NCBI GenBank assembly: GCA_937978655.1
Contig: CALJUX010000034.1
Span: 111,440-175,439 of the forward strand
Length of the DNA: 64,000 nt
Source of the DNA: an uncultured Chromatiaceae bacterium
GTDB taxonomy: Bacteria; Pseudomonadota; Gammaproteobacteria; Enterobacterales; Alteromonadaceae
Direction: 5' to 3'
This document shows, in pieces, positions 57,682 through 64,000 of the stretch. A program made the position numbers and the translations under genes. A model generated the notes under the pieces. It was not told the DNA's origin, searched no databases, and saw only the letters and a program-made list of their open reading frames with translations. Each line of letters opens with the position of its first letter. Within the stretch, counting starts at the first letter, position 1.

Positions 57682-60600
57682 ATGGCATATTCTGCAGCGC
57701 ACACTGAACGATCAAATCGCCGTTCGGAGTCAGCTATCTTATTGGTTTTTATTATTTATATTGTCATCTTTGTGATCTGGTGGCTCAGCGCCGATCCAAA
57801 GTTCAGCAGCGGCTATCTGTCGGCGACTCAGGTGTCGGCCCTGCATCAAACGATGAGTGGGTTGTTACCGCTGTGCGCGGTTGGCCTGCCGTTGTTGTTG
57901 TTTTTTCGCTTACGCAGCAAAAGCCAATTTGCGAGACGCATGCAGCAAAAGCTGGCCAGCACCTTCAATGAGGCCGCGGTTGGCCTGGCGCATGTAGCAG
58001 TATCCGGCCATTTTATTCAGGTTAATCAGCGTTTTGCGCAAATGCTGCAGTACGAACCCGCCGATCTTGCCGGCAGCACTTTTCAGGACCTGACCCACCC
58101 CGAGGACCTGGCCGACGACCTGGCGCAATGTGAAGCACTGGTCCGTGGCGAGCTGGAGAGCTTCGAGATGGAAAAACGCTATCGCCGCCGCGATGGTCTT
58201 TTTATCTGGGCTCATCTTTCAGTGTCTTTTCATCGCAGCAACGACCCGCAGCAGTGTTATTTTGTTTCCGTAATCGAAGACATTCATGCCCGTAAGCAGG
58301 CGTTGCTGGCACTGCAAGCCAGTATGGCGCAAGTGCAACTGCTGCTGGATGCCACGGGTGACGCCATCATCGGCGTGAACCGCAATGCTGAAATTACCTT
58401 TGTGAATCAGGCGGCGCAGCAGCAGCTCGGCTACGGCAACGCCAGCCAGCTGATCGGTCTGCCGCTGCAAACGCTGGTCAGTAAACAAAAGGCCGCTCTG
58501 GCGTTATGGCGCGAGATCCACAAGGCGCTGGAGCAGCCCCAGCAAATCAGCGGTGAAGCCGACCTGTTTATCAATCTGCAAGGAGAAACGCTGCCCACCG
58601 CATACCGCGCCATCCCGGTTCCCAAGTCACAGGACGGCACAGTCCTGGTGTTGTGCTGGCAAAATGTGCGCGAACGTAAGCAACAGCAGATGAAACAGCA
58701 GGCACAAAGTTATCTGCTGCACCGCCTGCTGGACGACGCCAATCTGCCAGATCTGCTGACCGAGCTGGTGAAATTCATCGAACAGCAACTGCCATACCTG
58801 CGCGGCTCTATCCTGTTAGCCGATTTGCAGACCCAGACGATGCATGTCGCCGCCGGGCCCAGCCTGCCGGCAGAATACAATGCCAAAGTGGAAGGATTGC
58901 CAATCCGTTATGGCAACGGCTCCTGCGGTACCGCCGCCGCAACCGGTCAGCCGGTGTACGTGGCCGATGTGCGCAATGATATGCTGTGGCTGAATTTTCA
59001 GGAACTGATCCTGCCATACGACTGGCTGCAGGCCTGCTGGTCCACACCGTTTTTTGATACCAACCGCAAACTGCTTGGCACTTTTGGGATTTATCTGGCG
59101 GAAAAACGCGAACCGACCGCCGAAGAGCGCGATCTGATCCAGTTTACTGTCAGTCTGGCCGCGTTCCTGGTCGAGCGCAGTGACGCCAAAGCGCGGCTGG
59201 AGCTGTTTTCCAAAGCGGTGGAACAAAGCCCGGTCGGTGTGGTGATTTGCGGGATCCACGGCGACGTGCAGTACTACAACCCACGGTTTATGCAGCTGAG
59301 CCAGCTGCCGGCGCCAGCGCTGGAAACACTGCCACAGTTAGCTGACATTTTGCCGGCGGACCAGCAGGACTGGCTGCATCAGGTGTTTAACCAGTTGCAA
59401 AGCGGTCAGCACAAAATCACCCGCCAGGACCAGCGTCAGCTGCCGGACGGCACCCAGCTGTGGCTGGAAAGCACCTTGTATGCCATCGTCGACCGGCATG
59501 ATCAGATCAGTCATGTGTTGCTTGAGCTTGAAGACATCACCATGCAAAAACAAGCCGAACAGCACTGGATGGAAAGTGAACTGCGGTTTCGCACCTTACT
59601 CGACAATACGCCGGAAATTTCGGTACAGGGTTATGAAGCCGACGGCACGACGTTTTACTGGAATAAAGCCAGTGAAATTTTATACGGTTACAGCAAAGAG
59701 GAAGCTGTTGGCAAAAGCCTGCTGGACCTGATCATCCCGCCACCGATGCGCGACGATGTGCGGGCTGCGGTCAGTCAGATGGCGCAGACCGGTGTGCCGG
59801 TGCCCGCCGGCGAGTTATTGCTGCAACGCAAAGGCGGTGAGCCGGTACAGGTGTTTTCCGGCCACGCGGTGGTGCAATTACCGGGGCGGCCGTCGCAGAT
59901 TTTCTGTATGGACATCGACCTGTCGGTACGCAAGCAACAAGAGGCTAATTTGCGGCTGGCCGACGCCGTCTTTAACAGCAGCCGGGAAGGCATTCTGATC
60001 ACCGATATTAATAAAGTGATTATTTCGGTGAACCCGGCGTTGGTCAGCCTGTTTGGTTACAGCGACGCTGAACTGCTCGGCAATACCCCGGCAATACTGA
60101 GTTCCGGTCAGCATAGTGATGAATTTTACCGTCAGATGTGGCAGCAGTTGCGTGAACAAAATTACTGGCAGGGTGAAATCCTCAATAAGCACAAAGATGG
60201 TACTGTCTTGCCGGTGGCCCTGAGCATCAGCGCGGTATTTAATGAAGAACGGCACATCAGCCACTATGCCGCCGTATTTACCGACTTGTCAGAGATCCGC
60301 GCCACAGAAGCGGAAATGATGTTCCTCAGTGAGCATGACGAGCTGACACATTTGCCAAACCGCCAGCTGTTGCTGCAACTGGTGGAACAGGCGCTGAAAA
60401 CTGCCCGGCGGGATGATCTGTTTGTCGCGGTGCTGGTGCTTGATCTCGACCATTTTAAAGATGTGAATGACTCTTATGGCCATCAATATGGTGACGAGTT
60501 GTTGTTGCAGGTCGCCAGCCGGCTGAAGCAAAAAGTACGGGACACCGATGTCGTGGCCAGGCTCGGCGGCGACGAATTTGCCATCCTGCTGACGGCGCTG

Positions 60601-61644
60601 CCGCAGGCGCAGGATGCCGCCGTGGTCGCCGACAAACTGATCCAGCATATGGGCATGCCCTGGATTTTGAGTGACAACGTAGAAGTGACCCTCGGTGCCA
60701 GTATTGGCATCAGTATTTTTCCTGATCACGGCGATTCAACCACGCTGTTGTTGCAAGGTGCCGACGCGGCGCTGTACAAAGCCAAAGCCGCTGGCCGCAA
60801 CACTTTTACTTTTTATTCAGATGCATACACGCTGGCAGCCCGGGACCGACTGACGCTGGAGGCGCAGCTGCGCAAAGCGATCAAGGCCGGCCACCTGCGG
60901 GTGTTTTATCAGCCACAAGTGGAGATTTACAGCGGCCGTATCATCGGGGCCGAAGCGCTGGTGCGTTGGTTTGACCCGGAACAGGGCATGATTTCACCGA
61001 TGCGGTTTATTGCCGTGGCAGAAGCCTGTGGCCTGATCAATGACATCGGTGAATTTGTGCTGACCGAAACCTGCCGGCAAGGCCAGCAGTGGCTGGAAGC
61101 CGGTTTGCCGCGGCTGACGCTGGCGGTGAACGTCTCACCGGCGCAGTTCAAACGCTTTGATATGCGTAAACAGGTCACGCAGGTGCTGAATGACACCGGC
61201 TTTCCACCGCATTGCCTCGAACTGGAACTGACCGAAAGCGCACTGATGGAAAATCAACAAACCGTAGTACAGGTGCTGGACGACCTGCGTGGGCTTGGGA
61301 TCCGGCTGGCCATTGACGACTTTGGCACCGGCTATTCATCGCTGGCTTATCTGAAACGTTTTCCGCTGGACGTGCTGAAAATCGACAAAAAATTTATCGA
61401 CGATATTCCACACAGCAAAGACGATATGGCCATTGCCACCGCCATCATCGGCATTGCCCACACCCTGGGCTTTAAAGTGCTGGCCGAAGGCGTGGAAACC
61501 AGCCAGCAGCTGGATTTTCTGCGCCAGCAGCGCTGTGACCAGTATCAGGGGTATTTGTGCAGCCCGCCATTACCGGCTGACAAATTCCAGGCCTTACTGG
61601 AGCAACAGCAGCAACAACAGCAGAATATTCATCTGGTGTCCTGA
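57682..61644 (+). CDS. PAS/GAF/GGDEF/EAL cyclic di-GMP enzyme
   Basis: 1320 residues. Two N-terminal membrane helices (about 18-36 and 58-74) are followed by PAS domains near 95-205 and 215-325, a GAF domain near 345-505, further PAS domains near 515-630, 640-755 and 765-880, then GGDEF and EAL. The GGDEF site is intact (962-966), with an RxxD inhibitory site (RDTD) before it, and the EAL domain is complete (EAL at 1091-1093, DDFG at 1212-1215, AEGVET). Both synthesis and breakdown of cyclic di-GMP are possible. The C-terminus has a poly-Gln run. AGGGAAG precedes the ATG. It is monocistronic and convergent with the DesR-like regulator gene. Confidence 0.93.
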   Translation: MAYSAAHTERSNRRSESAILLVFIIYIVIFVIWWLSADPKFSSGYLSATQVSALHQTMSGLLPLCAVGLPLLLFFRLRSKSQFARRMQQKLASTFNEAAVGLAHVAVSGHFIQVNQRFAQMLQYEPADLAGSTFQDLTHPEDLADDLAQCEALVRGELESFEMEKRYRRRDGLFIWAHLSVSFHRSNDPQQCYFVSVIEDIHARKQALLALQASMAQVQLLLDATGDAIIGVNRNAEITFVNQAAQQQLGYGNASQLIGLPLQTLVSKQKAALALWREIHKALEQPQQISGEADLFINLQGETLPTAYRAIPVPKSQDGTVLVLCWQNVRERKQQQMKQQAQSYLLHRLLDDANLPDLLTELVKFIEQQLPYLRGSILLADLQTQTMHVAAGPSLPAEYNAKVEGLPIRYGNGSCGTAAATGQPVYVADVRNDMLWLNFQELILPYDWLQACWSTPFFDTNRKLLGTFGIYLAEKREPTAEERDLIQFTVSLAAFLVERSDAKARLELFSKAVEQSPVGVVICGIHGDVQYYNPRFMQLSQLPAPALETLPQLADILPADQQDWLHQVFNQLQSGQHKITRQDQRQLPDGTQLWLESTLYAIVDRHDQISHVLLELEDITMQKQAEQHWMESELRFRTLLDNTPEISVQGYEADGTTFYWNKASEILYGYSKEEAVGKSLLDLIIPPPMRDDVRAAVSQMAQTGVPVPAGELLLQRKGGEPVQVFSGHAVVQLPGRPSQIFCMDIDLSVRKQQEANLRLADAVFNSSREGILITDINKVIISVNPALVSLFGYSDAELLGNTPAILSSGQHSDEFYRQMWQQLREQNYWQGEILNKHKDGTVLPVALSISAVFNEERHISHYAAVFTDLSEIRATEAEMMFLSEHDELTHLPNRQLLLQLVEQALKTARRDDLFVAVLVLDLDHFKDVNDSYGHQYGDELLLQVASRLKQKVRDTDVVARLGGDEFAILLTALPQAQDAAVVADKLIQHMGMPWILSDNVEVTLGASIGISIFPDHGDSTTLLLQGADAALYKAKAAGRNTFTFYSDAYTLAARDRLTLEAQLRKAIKAGHLRVFYQPQVEIYSGRIIGAEALVRWFDPEQGMISPMRFIAVAEACGLINDIGEFVLTETCRQGQQWLEAGLPRLTLAVNVSPAQFKRFDMRKQVTQVLNDTGFPPHCLELELTESALMENQQTVVQVLDDLRGLGIRLAIDDFGTGYSSLAYLKRFPLDVLKIDKKFIDDIPHSKDDMAIATAIIGIAHTLGFKVLAEGVETSQQLDFLRQQRCDQYQGYLCSPPLPADKFQALLEQQQQQQQNIHLVS

Positions 61645-61666
61645 ATCTGAGCGGCGCTGTCGCCAC

Positions 61667-62263
61667 TCAGAGCCAGCCTTTTTGCTGGGCAATACGCGCC
61701 GCATCCACCCGGTTCACCGCATTCAGTTTGGCCATCGCTTCCGACAAATAATTGCGCACTGTGCCTTCGGCAATAAAAAGCAGCGCCGCAATTTCCGCCG
61801 TGGAGCGGCCTTCCCCCGCCAGTCGCAACGCTCTGCGCTCTTTATCGCTGAGCGGGTCCTGTTCTCCCAGCGCCAGCAACGCCAGTTCGCTGTCGATCAC
61901 CCGTTTGCCGGCCAGCACTTTATCGATCGCCGCTAACAAATCATCAACCGGCGCATCTTTGAGTAAAAACCCGCTGACCCCACAATCCAGCGCCCGGCGC
62001 ACATAACCACTGCGGCCAAAAGTGGTGATCACAATCACTTTGGTCCGGCTCTGCTGCTGTTGCAGCCAGGCCGCCAGATCCAGCCCGCTGCGGCCGGGCA
62101 TTTCAATATCCGTCAGCAGGACGTCAAATGATTCAGCCTTGAGCAGTTTAAACGCCGCGTCGCCATCGGCGGCTTCAACCAGTTCATGCGGGCTCGACAA
62201 GCGTAATAATGACGCCAGTGCGCCCCGCACCATCGCCTGATCTTCAGCCAGTAAAATGCGCAT
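61667..62263 (-). CDS. NarL/LuxR-type response regulator, DesR-like
   Basis: 198 residues. The receiver domain starts MRILLAEDQAMVRGALASLL, with Asp52 in VLLTDIEMPG as the acceptor and Lys in FLLKDAPVDDLL. The C-terminal LuxR helix-turn-helix is LSDKERRALRLAGEGRSTAEIAALLFIAEGTVRNYLSEAMAKL. AAGGAAAAG precedes the ATG at 62263. Its first 20 bases overlap the end of the kinase gene, so the pair is co-translated. In Bacillus the similar DesKR controls a fatty-acid desaturase; the target here is unknown. Confidence 0.92.
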   Translation of the reverse strand: MRILLAEDQAMVRGALASLLRLSSPHELVEAADGDAAFKLLKAESFDVLLTDIEMPGRSGLDLAAWLQQQQSRTKVIVITTFGRSGYVRRALDCGVSGFLLKDAPVDDLLAAIDKVLAGKRVIDSELALLALGEQDPLSDKERRALRLAGEGRSTAEIAALLFIAEGTVRNYLSEAMAKLNAVNRVDAARIAQQKGWL

Positions 62264-63326
62264 GTTCTTTTCCTTTTGGCAGCCAGATCTGCAACTTACA
62301 GCCGGCATCCAGTTGATAATCCAGTTTCGCCTGCAGGGCGTTCAGCCGCTCGGTGACACCTGTCAGGCCATTGCCAAAGCCAAAACTTTGCACCTCGCCG
62401 TTGTCGGCCACTTCCATCAGCCAGCCCTGCGCCTGCTCGCGAAAGCTGATGCGGCAACTGTCGCCTTTGCTGTGGCGCAGAATATTAGTGACCAGCTCCG
62501 TCAGCACCAGGATCAAGGCCGATTCTTCCCGCGCCGCCAGTTTGGGGACTTCGCCTTCCAGTGTCACCGCAAAGCCATGCTCACGCAGGCGCTGCGCCAG
62601 CGTGCTGACTTCTGCCAGCAGACCTTTGTGTTTGTAACCGGAAACGGTCTGACGTACCTGCGATAACGAATCACGCGCCACCTGCGCCAGCTCGGCAAGA
62701 TGTAACGCAGCGTCTTCGGTTTTCCCGGCTTTGAGCAGCGCCTTCGCCAAATCAGCTTTGAGCACGATACTGGACAGACTGTGGCCCATAATGTCATGCA
62801 GATCGCGGGCAATCCGCTCCCGCTCAACCATCTGCGCCAGTTGGGTGATCTCCGCCTGACTGCGTTGCGATTGAAGCAGCCGCATTTGCCGCTGCCGTTC
62901 CAGCACACCAAAACTGGCCACCACGACCAGCAGCAACGCGCCATACCCTAAAAAATACAGTCCGGTAAATTGCTGCCAGCTGTTCAGTCCGGCCATCAGC
63001 AGCACCAGCATCACCACCGCGGCGATGGCCTGCTTCGGCGGCCAGGCAAACCCGAGAAAAAAGCCGATATAAGCAAATAAAGCCATGCTGCCCGAATTCA
63101 GCGGCGTCGCACCGATGGCCAACAGCAACATCACCAGCACCGGCCGGATCATATCGCGGGTCGGCACCCGGTAAGCCCAGAAATAACAACCGACAAACAT
63201 CAGCAGTATCAGCAGCGCCAACGCCACCTGCCAGGGCGCTCGCGGTAAATAAAACAACGGGATCAGGTAAAACACCAGATTGAGCAGATAGACCCAGCTC
63301 CATTTGCCGTCCAGTTGTACCGACAT
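62244..63326 (-). CDS. Sensor histidine kinase, DesK-like (HisKA_3)
   Basis: 360 residues. About five membrane helices fill the first 150 residues, with no long periplasmic loop, as in DesK. The dimerisation domain carries the phospho-acceptor His177 in RIARDLHDIMGHSLSSIVLK, and the ATPase domain has VLTELVTNILRHSKGDSC (N box) and FGNGLTGVTERLNALQA (G box). It forms a two-component system with the overlapping regulator gene. A membrane-embedded signal such as lipid fluidity is possible by analogy only. Confidence 0.91.
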   Translation of the reverse strand: MSVQLDGKWSWVYLLNLVFYLIPLFYLPRAPWQVALALLILLMFVGCYFWAYRVPTRDMIRPVLVMLLLAIGATPLNSGSMALFAYIGFFLGFAWPPKQAIAAVVMLVLLMAGLNSWQQFTGLYFLGYGALLLVVVASFGVLERQRQMRLLQSQRSQAEITQLAQMVERERIARDLHDIMGHSLSSIVLKADLAKALLKAGKTEDAALHLAELAQVARDSLSQVRQTVSGYKHKGLLAEVSTLAQRLREHGFAVTLEGEVPKLAAREESALILVLTELVTNILRHSKGDSCRISFREQAQGWLMEVADNGEVQSFGFGNGLTGVTERLNALQAKLDYQLDAGCKLQIWLPKGKEHAHFTG

Positions 63327-63666
63327 ATTTGCTCCCTGTCACCGCGACAATATCTTATGGTTCTGCACAGCTTAACTCAGCACCGCGGCTGGAAACAGCG
63401 TCACTTGTCAGCGGATACAGATGACATTTGTCATGCATAAACGGCTTCGGCGGCAACATATCACGAAACCCATGTGTCTGAGCTTTATACAATTATCGAA
63501 ATCATGTCATTGCGTCGTGATGTCAAAAATTACCAATCAAACCAGAACCAAGAGCATTAAATAAAATTTCGAAAATTAACAAAATAGTAACAAATAAAGC
63601 GTATCAATAAAAGTCCGAATTGCGATGCTATGAAATGACTTGCTGCCTATCAGAACGGAAAAGTCT
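63327..63666. other. Intergenic region upstream of the kinase gene and the broken gene
   Basis: 340 bases, becoming very A/T-rich from about 63530. ACGGAAAAG at 63654-63662 is the ribosome site for the ATG at 63667. No hairpin with U-tract or named operator was found. Confidence 0.45.
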
Positions 63667-64000
63667 ATGAAACGGACTCGCCTTTTAAACCGCTGGCTGT
63701 GTCGATTATCCCTGCTTTTTACTCAGTGCGCCGCTGTTTGCCGAACAATTCGGCTGGCCCTCTAATACTTATCAACTATTCAATGCGGTAAAAAGGCATC
63801 AGCGCTTCGGTACAAATTGCCGCTGTACCGCATGCTCCAAACCGCCAACACGCTGGATGACTTAGCTAAACAGCTGCCGTACTGATTAGAACGACAACCG
63901 TGCAGCAAGGTGTGGTTGTTACGCTTAACTACGCAAGGCTAGGCGGCCAGCGGGAATTGTTCCGCGATCGAGACGTAGAAGGTGAGACTCAAATTAAACA
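63667..64000 (+). pseudogene. Frameshifted small exported-protein gene at the window edge
   Basis: Starting at the ATG at 63667 the frame encodes MKRTRLLNRWLCRLSLL and then stops early. If one T of the T-run at 63716-63720 is dropped, a perfect signal peptide end appears (LLLLSAPLFAEQFGWPSNTY, then QLFNAV). If one A is added in the A-run at 63790-63794, it continues as KKASALRYKLPLYRMLQTAN and TLDDLAKQLPY, ending at TGA 63883-63885. A third shift there would join a further open frame (TTVQQGVVVTLNYARLGGQR) that runs off the window. Ribosome site ACGGAAAAG precedes the ATG. No family recognised. The changes may be decay or sequencing error in homopolymers. Confidence 0.5.

Overview
The window looks like a chromosomal segment of a free-living aquatic gammaproteobacterium, most likely an Alteromonadales-type genome in the Rheinheimera / Alishewanella neighbourhood. 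This is inferred from gene content and synteny (polA, Spot 42 RNA, engB, cytochrome c4, a CsrB/CsrC-type RNA, yihI, DUF2489, hemN) and is not a sequence match. No tRNA, rRNA, insertion sequence, prophage or CRISPR array was seen.

Layout. 1-11.8 kb: a cut-off GH13 amylase lipoprotein, a small periplasmic catalase-fold peroxidase, a GNAT acetyltransferase, an RND efflux pair, rsuA, a solute-binding protein, an NSS transporter, a LETM1-like protein and a PF04120 membrane protein. 11.9-17.1 kb: a leftward sulfate-assimilation operon cysG-cysD-cysN-cysC-cysQ, with a two-box MetJ-like operator inside its promoter. 17.3-29.6 kb: sstT, an outer-membrane barrel with a LytS/LytTR two-component pair, a serine hydrolase divergent from a membrane-bound winged-helix regulator with a beta-propeller, and an ABC export operon that ends in a LolA-like carrier. 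29.7-34.1 kb: cysJ-cysI-cysH, completing the route from sulfate to sulfide. 34.4-39.4 kb: a DUF2884 envelope protein behind a good sigma-54 promoter, a RidA protein, periplasmic catalase katB with its ankyrin partner, an esterase, a previously hidden 50-residue ORF, and ubiK. 39.6-44.9 kb: rep helicase, a GAF/GGDEF protein with a degenerate EAL domain, cytochrome c5.

45.4-55.3 kb is the conserved polA-hemN block. It carries Spot 42 (spf), directly followed by a second complete sRNA-like transcription unit that matches nothing I recognise, and a CsrC-type RNA with seven GGA motifs and a CRP-like site upstream. hemN has an FNR-like box centred near -41 of its predicted promoter. 55.3-64 kb: DUF1285, a MscS channel, a DUF481 outer-membrane protein, a 1320-residue PAS/GAF/GGDEF/EAL protein, a DesKR-like two-component pair and, at the edge, a small secreted-protein gene broken by apparent single-base shifts.

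The best candidates for something undescribed are the sRNA unit at 48778-48877, the MetJ-like control of the cysG operon, the 50-residue Cys-ended ORF at 38963-39115, the sigma-54 promoter of the DUF2884 gene, and the direct-repeat operator in front of the Lol-like exporter operon. All regulatory calls come from reading motifs by eye.
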